Below are positions 45,525-53,479 of a DNA stretch of 64,000 nucleotides, piece by piece. Source of the DNA: JAFDZW01 sp964404255 (GTDB lineage Bacteria > Bacteroidota > Ignavibacteria > Palsa-1295). A program made the position numbers and the translations under genes. Position 1 is the first letter of the stretch; the number at the start of each line of letters is the position of its first letter. The notes below the pieces were generated by a model. The model was not told the origin of the DNA and searched no databases. It saw nothing but the letters and a program-made list of their open reading frames with translations. Where the stretch lies: positions 83,184-147,183 of the forward strand of contig CAYOJJ010000006.1 of assembly GCA_964404255.1 (NCBI GenBank), read 5' to 3'.

Positions 45525-46004
45525 ATGACGACAATGGAAAAAGCAACATTTGGAGCCGGATGTTTTTGGGGGGTCGAAGCAACGTTCAGACAAACCCCAG
45601 GTGTACTTTCAACCCAGGTAGGATATATGGGCGGCAAGACTGATCATCCTACCTATGAAGATGTATGCAGTGACGAGACGGGCCATGCAGAGGTTGTAGA
45701 AGTAACCTACGATCCTGCCATTGTCAGTTATAATACATTACTCGATATTTTTTGGCAAAACCATAATCCAACCACTTTGAACCGTCAGGGACCTGATATT
45801 GGTACCCAATACCGCTCGGCTATTTTTTATCACAATCCCGAACAGCAGCAGCTTGCCGAAGCATCAAAAAAGAAGTGGGATTCGAGCGGAACATTCAGCC
45901 GCCCGATTGTTACGGAGATCACACCGGCCGGCTCATTCTGGAGAGCTGAAGAATATCATCAGCAGTATCTGGAAAAGCGTGGCCTCGCAAGCTGTCATAT
46001 CTGA
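45525..46004 (+). CDS. msrA: Peptide-methionine (S)-S-oxide reductase
   Basis: About 159 aa from ATG 45525; ATGs at 45510 and 45534 in the same frame are also possible. EKATFGAGCFWGVEATFRQT contains the catalytic cysteine GCFWG, followed by VGYMGGKTDHPTYEDV, TGHAEVVEVTYDP and FFWQNHNP-like FWQNHNPTTLN. Reduces S-methionine sulfoxide in proteins. The C-terminus GLASCHI holds a candidate resolving cysteine. Cytoplasmic. Divergent from the BamA-like gene with 77-100 bp between. Confidence 0.95.
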   Translation: MTTMEKATFGAGCFWGVEATFRQTPGVLSTQVGYMGGKTDHPTYEDVCSDETGHAEVVEVTYDPAIVSYNTLLDIFWQNHNPTTLNRQGPDIGTQYRSAIFYHNPEQQQLAEASKKKWDSSGTFSRPIVTEITPAGSFWRAEEYHQQYLEKRGLASCHI

Positions 46005-46033
46005 CGGCCTACCGCGCAAGTTCGCTCCCCTTC

Positions 46034-47815
46034 TTATTGAATAACGATCTTTTCTACCCGAGGAGCTTCGGCCCCTATGGCAGCGCGTACATAATAAGTG
46101 CCTGCAACAAGGTTTTTAAGATCGAGTGCAGCCGTATTTTTTCCTGGTATCGTAGTGCCATTGCTGGTGCGGACACAACGGCCTAATTGATCCCAAAGGG
46201 TAAGAGTATACGCTGAAGCCTGTGTTGCCGGGAAGCAGACGGTTGTGTTTTCGGACGCAGGATTTGGGAAACAGACTAATTCGGTGCCGGCAGAACTTAT
46301 CGTATGCGATGACGGCACTCCCAATTCTTCCGGAGTATATTTATATACCCGATACGAATAATTTTGATTATCCATGGTAAGCTCGAATGTTCGGTTATTA
46401 TTCGTATCTACTTCAGTTATCGCTACATCGTCACAAGCACCCCAGCCTATGAGTGTATTGCCATTCGGTAAACGCTGCACACTTCCGAGCGCCATGCCAT
46501 AGACGTCGGGGGAATGGCGGTATTCCCATATCTTCGTCGCAGTGTGGGCTTCTTCGTTAAGCTTATACTCCACAGCGCGGCTGAAGATACCGCCGCGTTC
46601 ATGATAATCTCCATTATCAAAGAGGGTGAACGTACCCGATGGAGTACGGCGAATATCGTGCTGGTAGGAGAATGGGATCGTATCGCCGATAGTGGTAAAT
46701 TCATTATTGAGTCCACCCCATCTCCAGCGGATAATACCGGTCTTGCGGTCGATTTTCGTGATCTCTTCCATGTGACGGGAAGATAAGATCAGGTTGCCAT
46801 CTGCATCGGTGTCGATGGCATTGGCATGACAATAATCGATAATAGAATCGGCAAGGCTGATACCGATGCCATCGGAGACTTTGAAATGATCGAGCGAGCG
46901 CCATTCCCAAAGAAGATTCTTACTATGATCAAATTCCTGAATGACGATATCGAGCACCGAAGCATTAGGGTAGCCGCCTTCATAATAAGGACGAATATCC
47001 ATCGTAACCGGATCGATAGCCATAATAATATAGCCGCCGGTATTGGTATAGACAAATTCATGCCCGTCGGTCTCGTAGCCATTAGCGGCCTTGAGGCTAT
47101 CGATCTTCACGAGCTTCGAATTGAGCATATACATCTGTGTCGTAGCGGCATCGAAATAGGTATATCCGCCGTCCATCCTTGGCCTGAAATCCAGAGAATA
47201 CCGCGGACCTGCAGCTTCGGCACTAAGCACTTGCCCGCCGTTATCGAGTATCATTCGGTAGACATTTAACTGAATAGGATCAAACCTGAAATTAGACATA
47301 TACAGATTTCCGGGTGCAGGATCCTGATTGTAGACAATACTTAAAACGGGGAAATTTTCTACCTGCTGCTCTTTTGGCGAGGGGTTCTTCCCATGCAGCA
47401 TCAGTTCTGTTACCGGGTCGGAGCTATGGAGATTCGAAAGAGAATATCGTAACGGCTCTGAGATTGTAAAAGTAAGAGTAGTAGCAGAGCAGGACTCTTG
47501 TGGTGCGGGGAAGGTAGCCATTACTACTTCCGCATTGCTAAAAGGCACGTAAGGCTTGAAGATCACCGTTTTTCTATCATCGGATAAGCTGACCGTTCCA
47601 CGATGACTGCCGCTTTTACTGCCGGTAACCACGATTTGTTCGCTATAATCGGCGGGAAGTGTGATCGGCAAGCTGAACCGTATGCCAATAGTCATAGCAG
47701 TATTGACATGAACAGCTTTATCGAGTGGATATGTAGAGACGACAGAATTTCTTGTACCGGCCGATGCAATAGTCGCAACGGAAAGCAAGAGTACTACTAG
47801 ATTCCGAATTTTCAT
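46034..47815 (-). CDS. Arylsulfotransferase-family secreted protein with T9SS sorting domain
   Basis: 593 aa. Signal peptide (LVVLLLSVATIASAG), an N-terminal Ig-like part (STYPLDKAVHVNTAMTIGIR), then the ASST propeller: ANGYETDGHEFVYTNTGGYI, DGNLILSSRHMEEITKIDRK, GIIRWRWGGLNNEFT and SYQHDIRRTPSGTFTLFDNG. C-terminal T9SS type A domain (LVCFPNPASENTTVCF; LKNLVAGTYYVRAAIG). ASST enzymes move sulfate between phenolic compounds; conserved histidines appear in DGHEF, SRHME and YQHDI. Exported to the surface, which is unusual for a normally periplasmic enzyme family. Substrate unknown. Confidence 0.88.
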   Translation of the reverse strand: MKIRNLVVLLLSVATIASAGTRNSVVSTYPLDKAVHVNTAMTIGIRFSLPITLPADYSEQIVVTGSKSGSHRGTVSLSDDRKTVIFKPYVPFSNAEVVMATFPAPQESCSATTLTFTISEPLRYSLSNLHSSDPVTELMLHGKNPSPKEQQVENFPVLSIVYNQDPAPGNLYMSNFRFDPIQLNVYRMILDNGGQVLSAEAAGPRYSLDFRPRMDGGYTYFDAATTQMYMLNSKLVKIDSLKAANGYETDGHEFVYTNTGGYIIMAIDPVTMDIRPYYEGGYPNASVLDIVIQEFDHSKNLLWEWRSLDHFKVSDGIGISLADSIIDYCHANAIDTDADGNLILSSRHMEEITKIDRKTGIIRWRWGGLNNEFTTIGDTIPFSYQHDIRRTPSGTFTLFDNGDYHERGGIFSRAVEYKLNEEAHTATKIWEYRHSPDVYGMALGSVQRLPNGNTLIGWGACDDVAITEVDTNNNRTFELTMDNQNYSYRVYKYTPEELGVPSSHTISSAGTELVCFPNPASENTTVCFPATQASAYTLTLWDQLGRCVRTSNGTTIPGKNTAALDLKNLVAGTYYVRAAIGAEAPRVEKIVIQ

Positions 47816-47969
47816 AATAGGGTAACTATCAACGATTGTGCTCTTATCGGGGAAGAGTCATGCGTTTTTCGACTACCCAGTTGTAGGGGAAGACTTTTGT
47901 CGAGGGAAACAAAAGCATTTTGGGGGTCAAAAGGGTAGTAGAATAAACTGATATTCTTGGGTTACGTTC

Positions 47970-47997
47970 AAAAAAAACGCGCTTCCGGAGAAGCGCG
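47970..47997 (-). terminator. Rho-independent terminator (minus strand)
   Basis: On the minus strand an 8-bp stem CGCGCTTC / GAAGCGCG with a TCCG loop is followed by eight Ts. It lies 61 nt after the stop of the small secreted protein gene 48058-48462 and should end that transcript before the arylsulfotransferase gene. Confidence 0.85.
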
Positions 47998-48057
47998 CTT
48001 TCATCATACATCATCTCTAAAGGAAAGACCAATAGAATTTTGAGAAACAATCGTTGC

Positions 48058-48462
48058 TTACTCTACACCTTTTTTATCGTCCTGGATTGTAGCTTTTGCC
48101 GTCGCCTGTGTTAAGGTGACGCTATAATCCTTTTCGATCTGCAGAGTTTTGTCAGCAGCCGGGGTTTCGAGAAGTTCGTCTTTTGTTACGATACCTTCGC
48201 CCTCGAAATGAACCCAATATTTTTTGGCCGGCTTGAGCACTACTAAATAATAGCCGGTTTCGCTATTAGAGCGGCTGCCAGTGATTTCCAGTGCCTGGTT
48301 TCCGGCTTCGCGGACACTCACGCGTACTGAAAACGGCTTATGAGTCTGTTCGGCTGTTACGGTGCCTTTTAAGACGATCACTGCCTTATTAAATTGTGCG
48401 TTTGAGATCGAGGCAAAACCGAATAATACGATCCCGATAATGACTGCTATTACGTTTTTCAT
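48058..48462 (-). CDS. Small secreted protein, carboxypeptidase-regulatory/CNA-B-like fold
   Basis: 134 aa from ATG 48462 (MKNVIAVIIGIVLFGFASIS), chosen because it opens a good signal peptide; a longer reading from 48507 adds an AT-rich stretch. The mature protein has VIVLKGTVTAEQTHKPFSVR and GYYLVVLKPAKKYWVHFEGE, which match the small beta-sandwich used as an N-terminal module in OmpA-family and TonB-linked FCB proteins, here without further domains. Probably periplasmic. Function unknown. Confidence 0.75.
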   Translation of the reverse strand: MKNVIAVIIGIVLFGFASISNAQFNKAVIVLKGTVTAEQTHKPFSVRVSVREAGNQALEITGSRSNSETGYYLVVLKPAKKYWVHFEGEGIVTKDELLETPAADKTLQIEKDYSVTLTQATAKATIQDDKKGVE

Positions 48463-48616
48463 ATTGTATGGGTTACAGTAAATTGTATTATTAAATATAC
48501 AATTCAAATATTTATAACTAAACTTAAGACAAAAAGCGTGCCAAACTAAATTATGTTTTATAAATTATTATTTATCAATAATTTAAAATATGAATGTTTT
48601 TCCCGTAATCTCAAAA

Positions 48617-49432
48617 TTATTGAGGGATTTTAACCTTAACTGTCAAATTTTTTGGGTTTTCTTCCACTTTTGAGTATTCGAGTTCTAACGATTGGGAGCC
48701 GGAGGTAGCTGTAATGGTTGAAGGGATGGCGAACGGTGAATGTTCGAAAATACCCGAAAATGAGACCGAAAGATCGTTCGTCTGGCTGGTGATCGAACTC
48801 CATCTATCATATCCTGTCACTTTAAATACATTCTTGGAATTCCGAAAATTTACCGCTTCGATGGCCCCTGAGGAAGAATTAGCTACAAGGCGGTACCGAT
48901 CGGTCGATAATTGCTCTTTCTTTACCATGGTAAGTTCTTCTGTCCTAAAGCGTAATGGGGAGAGGCCATACACCAGATCATGAAGCAGTCTGAAGGAAAA
49001 TCCTTTTATACCGGTAAGCTTTTCCAATGTTTTTTCATCGGGGACCCCGTTATATTTTTCGTTCTCGATAGCATTATAGAAATGAAATTCAGTAGGGGTA
49101 CCGAGGAATTTGGCCGCAGATATGCCAAACGGGCCGGTAACGACCATACTTAGCGAGTCATGCCCCATGGCATCTCGCTTCGACCGCAATTCAAAATGCC
49201 CGCTTTGGGAAGAAGAACCGTCTTTAAGTGTAATAGTCCCTTCCGCATAGAGCGAATGACAGAGGCCGGCCAAATAGCAGAGTGTATCGTTTAGCTGGCT
49301 AATATCGGAAGTATTGGGGGTTGAGGTACTCTCTATTGTTGGAGCCGGGGCAGAGGTACTTTTTAAGGGCACAGAGGTACAACCGATAACTATACCGGCA
49401 ATACCTATCGCTATGATAGCATAGTATCGCAT
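48617..49432 (-). CDS. DUF4292-like lipoprotein (LolA/LolB-type fold)
   Basis: 271 aa. Lipoprotein signal with lipobox IVIGC (Cys18), a Ser/Thr/Pro-rich linker, then an all-beta half-barrel: YAEGTITLKDGSSSQSGHFE, SLSMVVTGPFGISAAKFLG, FHFYNAIENEKYNGVPDEKT. This agrees with the DUF4292 family seen in Bacteroidota, related in fold to LolA/LolB. A role in lipid or lipoprotein handling is possible but not shown. The 154 bp upstream of the next gene are strongly AT-rich with no clear feature. Confidence 0.75.
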   Translation of the reverse strand: MRYYAIIAIGIAGIVIGCTSVPLKSTSAPAPTIESTSTPNTSDISQLNDTLCYLAGLCHSLYAEGTITLKDGSSSQSGHFELRSKRDAMGHDSLSMVVTGPFGISAAKFLGTPTEFHFYNAIENEKYNGVPDEKTLEKLTGIKGFSFRLLHDLVYGLSPLRFRTEELTMVKKEQLSTDRYRLVANSSSGAIEAVNFRNSKNVFKVTGYDRWSSITSQTNDLSVSFSGIFEHSPFAIPSTITATSGSQSLELEYSKVEENPKNLTVKVKIPQ

Positions 49433-49496
49433 TCTATGCAGATATACTTGTCCTTGTGAAGATGAGTTTCATTTGATACAGGATATGAATGGGAAT

Positions 49497-50153
49497 TCAT
49501 TGTAGCGGTTTATAGTGGGCATGGGCATCTTTTTGATGCAGCGCTTCATAGTGCCACCACTCGCTTTGTAATTGGATAAATCCGGCTCGCTGCATGATCC
49601 GTCGCAGAATAAGCCTGTTGGCATATTGCTCGACTGTAAGCTTATGGTTAGCCAACATTTCCTTCTCGAATCTGGGCTGTGCTAATGGAATAAAAGCATC
49701 GAAGGATGTCCCCATATCAAGTGGTGCTCCGTGTTCGTCGAGCAGAGAGACATCTAAAGCCAGCCCCAATGTATGAAGCGATATGCACTTAGGATAAGCG
49801 ACGTAGCGGGATTGCGGCGTTCCTTTTACCGCATTCCATAGCCGCTGCTGAACGGCAGTCGGGCGATAAGCATCATACACAATGAATTTCCATCCGGGAT
49901 GCTCGGTCTCTAAGAGCAGGGAAGCCTTCTTAAACTTTGCGAAGGCAACCGGCTGTAAGAGGCACTCGGAAGTTGTATCGACCACATGATGGCAAAAATT
50001 ATTCCCCGAATGATACCGCTTATCGACAAGCACATTCGGCAGCAGGGCAACATTAAGTAATTGCGATACTGAAGTCGCCGGCTGCCCTGAAGCACCGGCA
50101 AGAAAGAGATTATACAGGAAAATAATTTGTGCAGCCCACCCCAGTCTATTCAT
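49497..50153 (-). CDS. M15-family D-Ala-D-Ala dipeptidase (VanX/DdpX-like)
   Basis: 218 aa. Signal peptide (AAQIIFLYNLFLAGASGQ). Zn-peptidase motifs are complete: IVYDAYRPTAVQ with the catalytic Arg, SLHTLGLALDVSL (S-x-H-x3-G-x-A-x-D, two zinc ligands) and SEWWHYEAL (catalytic Glu and the third zinc ligand). VanX/DdpX enzymes cleave D-Ala-D-Ala. The exported form suggests turnover of cell-wall dipeptide in the periplasm instead of vancomycin resistance; no VanH, VanA or VanRS partners are nearby. Confidence 0.9.
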   Translation of the reverse strand: MNRLGWAAQIIFLYNLFLAGASGQPATSVSQLLNVALLPNVLVDKRYHSGNNFCHHVVDTTSECLLQPVAFAKFKKASLLLETEHPGWKFIVYDAYRPTAVQQRLWNAVKGTPQSRYVAYPKCISLHTLGLALDVSLLDEHGAPLDMGTSFDAFIPLAQPRFEKEMLANHKLTVEQYANRLILRRIMQRAGFIQLQSEWWHYEALHQKDAHAHYKPLQ

Positions 50154-50305
50154 CGGACGTGATGAACACTAATTTTGGCGGCAATGGCACAATTAAATCT
50201 ATCTAAACGGAAGTTTTTGTATGGTATGATTGTTGTGGTGCGATCTAAGGGTAATTTCCCCGTTTTACATTGTCTATAGAAAGCGATTCAAATAATCAGA
50301 AGAAA

Positions 50306-50947
50306 ATGGCAGCAGACGGAGCAATCCGTAACGTTGAGCATTTACGTATACTTAGAAAAGACTCGGCACTGGAGGATCTGGAGCTATTAGCCCGGATTTC
50401 CACGGGTGATTCGGCCGCACTTAGCCGAATCTACGATAAATACAAGCGAAAAATCTATTCGTTAGTCCTGCAAATCGTTAAGCGGGAAGAAGATGCGAGT
50501 GAAATAGTGCAGGATGTATTCCTGCAGGTATGGGATAAGGCTACACTGTTTGATGATGGTCGTGGTACCTTTTCCGCTTGGTTATCCACTTTAGCCCACA
50601 ACAAGGCGATAAATGTGATGCGTTCTCGCCGATTCAAAAAGTCGGCGCAGGAGGTAACACAGGATCTGAACGACCTTTCAGAGCTTGGCTCGGAGCACAC
50701 TGTTGAACACCGAACCGCTTTGGACGAACAGATCGAAGATGACGAGCGCTCTCAGATCATGGAAGTATTAAATCGGATACCTTCCGAGCAGCGCACGACA
50801 CTCATTATGGCATATTATAGCGGCTACTCTCAGAGTGAGATCGCCGAAGCACTCGGCGTTCCGCTCGGGACTATTAAAACCAGAATGCGGCAAGGGATGA
50901 TTAAATTAAGGGAATTACTCGATGGAAGACAACTCGCAGACTTATAA
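50306..50947 (+). CDS. ECF-type sigma-70 factor (SigK-like)
   Basis: 213 aa from ATG 50306; a TTG at 50270 would add 12 residues. Region 2: LARISTGDSAALSRIYDKYK and DASEIVQDVFLQVWDKA with the FSAWLSTLAHNKAINVMRSR segment; region 4: IPSEQRTTLIMAYYSGYSQS and IAEALGVPLGTIKTRMRQGM. No region 1 or 3. The next gene overlaps its end by 26 nt and encodes a RskA-type anti-sigma factor, which should keep it at the membrane until a signal arrives. Confidence 0.93.
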   Translation: MAADGAIRNVEHLRILRKDSALEDLELLARISTGDSAALSRIYDKYKRKIYSLVLQIVKREEDASEIVQDVFLQVWDKATLFDDGRGTFSAWLSTLAHNKAINVMRSRRFKKSAQEVTQDLNDLSELGSEHTVEHRTALDEQIEDDERSQIMEVLNRIPSEQRTTLIMAYYSGYSQSEIAEALGVPLGTIKTRMRQGMIKLRELLDGRQLADL

Positions 50948-51851
50948 TACCTCCGAACGCGAGGAGATAGAATCCCTCGCGGCGGCGTATGCGCTTGGAG
51001 TCCTGGACGAACAGGATCCGGATTTCTCCAAATTCGAACAGTTGCTCGAAGCTGGAGATCCTATTCTCGCCGAAGCCTTGGAAGCTCATATCGGAACCGC
51101 TACACTTTTATCACACTTACCTCCGCAGGTCGAACCGCCTGCAGCATTGAAGGATCAGTTACTTACTAAGGTTGCTTCGCGTAAAGCCGATCCGCTGAGT
51201 GAACGCCTCGATAAGTACCAGAAAGATAAATCAGCCATCACTGAAGACTTGCAGCGTACTATTCGTAAGAAGAATAGAATGCTCATCGGTGTATCGCTTA
51301 TTAGCGGCTTGCTGTTGTGCACCCTGATAGCGCTCAACGTACAAAAGGCTGCTAAGCTCGATTGGGCTGCCGATACGATCGATAAAATGGTGAAGCAGCG
51401 CGATTCGCTCAGTGCACTTGCTCTCCCGCCGACGACCGATGGTAGCCCGAAGGTAGCGAGTACCGGAAATGGATTAGGTATTGCCGATGCGCTCGTTGCA
51501 CCGGTAGTTACTATGTTCCAGGAAGGCTCGGCGCGTAAAATAAATCTTTCGACGCTCACCGCTCCGAGTAATCACCGCTTGTTCTACAGTGCCAAGCAGA
51601 ATGTGGTGGTCTTGATGAAGGAGAATCTCGGTGCTAGCGATGCAAAGCATCAGTATGCCGTATGGCAATATGTCGGAGCGACACCTCAGCCACTCGGCGC
51701 CTTTACCATTTCTGCAGCTGCTCCGTATCCGATGTATGCTTTTGCCACCAGCGGAAGACCGGAGAGCTTTTCCGTTTCGCTCGAGCCGCGTGGCAGCCTT
51801 GGCGCCCGACCTCAGGGACCGATACTCTTTACGGGTTCGCTAAAAAAATAA
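50922..51851 (+). CDS. RskA-like membrane anti-sigma factor
   Basis: 309 aa. N-terminal cytoplasmic sigma-binding segment with ESLAAAYALGVLDEQDPDFS, typical of anti-sigma-K proteins; one membrane helix at about residues 122-142 (MLIGVSLISGLLLCTLIALN), then a periplasmic RskA domain with NVVVLMKENLGASDAKHQYA and a proline-rich end. It lacks a His-x3-Cys-x2-Cys zinc motif. Regulated release probably by proteolysis. Overlaps the sigma gene by 26 nt, so translation is coupled. Confidence 0.92.
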   Translation: MEDNSQTYNTSEREEIESLAAAYALGVLDEQDPDFSKFEQLLEAGDPILAEALEAHIGTATLLSHLPPQVEPPAALKDQLLTKVASRKADPLSERLDKYQKDKSAITEDLQRTIRKKNRMLIGVSLISGLLLCTLIALNVQKAAKLDWAADTIDKMVKQRDSLSALALPPTTDGSPKVASTGNGLGIADALVAPVVTMFQEGSARKINLSTLTAPSNHRLFYSAKQNVVVLMKENLGASDAKHQYAVWQYVGATPQPLGAFTISAAAPYPMYAFATSGRPESFSVSLEPRGSLGARPQGPILFTGSLKK

Positions 51852-51868
51852 TTCAGGCGTTCTTTTTT

Positions 51869-51908
51869 AAAATCGCTTTATGAACAAACATTCATAGAGC
51901 GATTTTTT
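51869..51908 (+). terminator. Rho-independent terminator after sigma/anti-sigma operon
   Basis: AAAATCGCT (51869-51877) pairs with AGCGATTTT (51898-51906), and inside it ATGAA/TTCAT pair; six Ts follow directly. It begins 18 nt after the anti-sigma stop. A TATTTTTG element at 51931-51938 may start the next transcript. Confidence 0.85.
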
Positions 51909-51967
51909 CTTTATCGCTCTTTTTTTTGCCTATTTTTGTTCGGTTTTGAACTGGAGAATATGATATA

Positions 51968-52324
51968 ATGAACGTCGAGCAATTGCGCGAATACTGCTTA
52001 TCGTTGCCGAATGCGCATGAAGATATAAAATGGGGTAACGATCTGTGTTTTTGCATCGGGGATAAAATGTTTGCAACGGCAAGCCTGAATCCGGCCAGCG
52101 GTTTTTCCTGCTCTTTTAAATGCTCGCCTGAAATGTATGCAAAGCTCATCGAACGCGATGGGATCATTTCCGCTCCGTACACCGGGAGATTTGGCTGGGT
52201 ATGTGTCCGGAAGAAATCGGCGCTAAATGAAACCGAGCTTCGAACCCTTATCAAAGAATCGTACGATTCGGTACTGCAGAATTTGCCCGCAAAAGTTCGA
52301 AAAGAATTAAAGACAGTCTCATAG
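51968..52324 (+). CDS. MmcQ/YjbR-family protein
   Basis: 118 aa. Single YjbR domain: VEQLREYCLSLPNAHEDIKW, DLCFCIGDKMFATASLN and GWVCVRKKSALNETELRTLI. The fold is a double-wing-like DNA-binding candidate, function unsettled. Preceded by a promoter-like TATTTTTG at 51931-51938 and closed by a strong terminator at 52350. The neighbouring genes do not suggest a role. Confidence 0.92.
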   Translation: MNVEQLREYCLSLPNAHEDIKWGNDLCFCIGDKMFATASLNPASGFSCSFKCSPEMYAKLIERDGIISAPYTGRFGWVCVRKKSALNETELRTLIKESYDSVLQNLPAKVRKELKTVS

Positions 52325-52349
52325 GCCCAGCTCCAGCAGATCGTTATAA

Positions 52350-52378
52350 AAAACCCCTGGTCTTTGACCAGGGGTTTT
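52350..52378 (+). terminator. Rho-independent terminator
   Basis: Perfect 13-bp stem AAAACCCCTGGTC / GACCAGGGGTTTT with a TTT loop, 25 nt after the YjbR-like gene. The A- and T-rich arms make it bidirectional, so it can also stop the RIC-like transcript coming from the right. Confidence 0.9.
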
Positions 52379-52478
52379 GTTACTATAGGAACTGACATAG
52401 CTGTGAGTTGCGAGAGATTGCGTCAGTTTTACTGTGTGTTTTAGACCTCTCTGTGCAGTATATTCATCATCGTTCATC

Positions 52479-53066
52479 CTACAAAAAATCGTTTCCTACC
52501 TGTTCCTCCATTTCCCGCTCCAGCCGTAGTGCTCTGGGGAAAAGCACCGATTCTTCCAAAAACGATTGCACCGGCATATCTTTGAGCAGCCTCACTAAAA
52601 GGTCGTCTATCTCGAGTAATGAAAAATCGGTGGAAGAATGGTAGATATTCTCCCGTATCTGTTGCTCAGTGATCGTAGCTGCCGCCTTAAACCGATCCCT
52701 CGATTGACTGATGCTTGAAATAGCGTCGCTCAGGGATCCGCTATTCAACCTTGGCCGCTCTCCCACGGCGTCATTGATCTGAGAGAGCGCTACAATATAA
52801 GCAAATACTTCCTGCTCCATATACTCCATGCACTCGATCCATTCGCTGCCAGCCGATACGATCGGATACTGATATAGTTGTCCGCCGATGCCGGGGGGCT
52901 TTGGTATTTCAATGAGCTGTCCCGATATTTGCGCAATGGCAGTTGCAGCAGATCGATGGTGCCGGAGGAGGATATGCTCAATCAACGCTTTGAAGCTCCA
53001 CTGAAAATACTCCGATGCTAATGAGGGAACATCGAAGGTATCATTCCTATATGAGAGCTCATCCAA
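52479..53066 (-). CDS. RIC/YtfE-like hemerythrin-fold protein lacking most iron ligands
   Basis: 195 aa, starts at TTG 53066 (no ATG in frame upstream before a stop at 53117). Alignment by eye with the di-iron repair proteins RIC/YtfE/ScdA: WSFKALIEHILLRHHRSA matches the first helix and keeps H36-H37; YMEQEVFAYIVAL matches HMxKEExxLFPYI but has Tyr82 for His; the EHD segment is SRD; and DMPVQSFLEESVLFPRALRL matches DLHxHIHLENNILFPRA with P165, Q167 and F169 in place of three histidines. The N-terminal ScdA domain is absent. So it keeps the fold but cannot hold the usual di-iron centre. It lies upstream of a Crp/Fnr regulator gene, which fits a stress role. Confidence 0.72.
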   Translation of the reverse strand: MDELSYRNDTFDVPSLASEYFQWSFKALIEHILLRHHRSAATAIAQISGQLIEIPKPPGIGGQLYQYPIVSAGSEWIECMEYMEQEVFAYIVALSQINDAVGERPRLNSGSLSDAISSISQSRDRFKAAATITEQQIRENIYHSSTDFSLLEIDDLLVRLLKDMPVQSFLEESVLFPRALRLEREMEEQVGNDFL

Positions 53067-53149
53067 AATAGGTACGGTATATCTGCCGGCACCGCTTCGT
53101 CTTGTATCATCTATTTACAAATCCGAAGGAATCCGAATCGTTAATAATT

Positions 53150-53366
53150 AAGTGCGGAAGAATCGGGGCTCTCCCGCACTTCAGTGGGAAAAGACGGTTG
53201 TCCGTCTGCTCATCTATTGCGCCTTACAGATAACACGATCGGGGAAGTACACCGGCAGTATCCATTCACACCATTTCTTCATCTATTCACTCTTAGCCGG
53301 TGTGCATCGGTTATCGAAGTCACACAAAAAGCGATATTCGCTTTCTGTACTACAAAAATAGTACAG
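53150..53366. ncRNA. Inverted-repeat-rich intergenic region, candidate structured RNA or leader
   Basis: Within the 413-bp gap 53067-53479 I find five perfect stems: 53150-53157/53174-53181 (8 bp), 53192-53197/53202-53207 (6 bp), 53249-53256/53296-53303 (8 bp), 53328-53334/53338-53344 (7 bp) and 53345-53352/53359-53366 (8 bp). On the minus strand the second is followed by TTTT and the fourth by TTTTT. A TATTTTTG promoter-like element on the minus strand (53360-53353) sits inside the last palindrome. This fits a minus-strand sRNA or a long leader of the RIC-like gene; strand and limits are uncertain. Open readings here look random. Confidence 0.4.
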
Positions 53367-53398
53367 TAGATTAAGAAATGTTTATGATAATTCTCAGA

Positions 53399-53410
53399 TG
53401 ATTTATATCA
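53399..53410. promoter_or_regulatory. Fnr-box-like palindrome TGAT-N4-ATCA
   Basis: TGATTTATATCA, one base each side also palindrome-like. The half-site is the core of Crp/Fnr-class operators (TTGAT-N4-ATCAA). It is about 40-60 bp upstream of the minus-strand promoter-like element at 53360, in front of the structured region and RIC-like gene, and 70 bp past the 3' end of the regulator gene. Confidence 0.5.
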
Positions 53411-53479
53411 GATGACCTTTGTCAGTATTCTGGCTAAGAATGCCGGGAAACAGAATGTCGATTGCTCGAAATAATAGAC

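Noticed and set aside
49497..50153. VanX-like gene as part of a vancomycin-resistance operon
   Set aside because: No VanH, VanA-type ligase or VanRS nearby, and the product has a signal peptide; the ddl gene at 38223 is an ordinary ligase.
53152..53369. Two overlapping plus-strand ORFs of about 60-70 codons in the intergenic gap
   Set aside because: Residue content looks random, no signal or motif, and the region is better explained by inverted repeats; kept only as a structured-region candidate.
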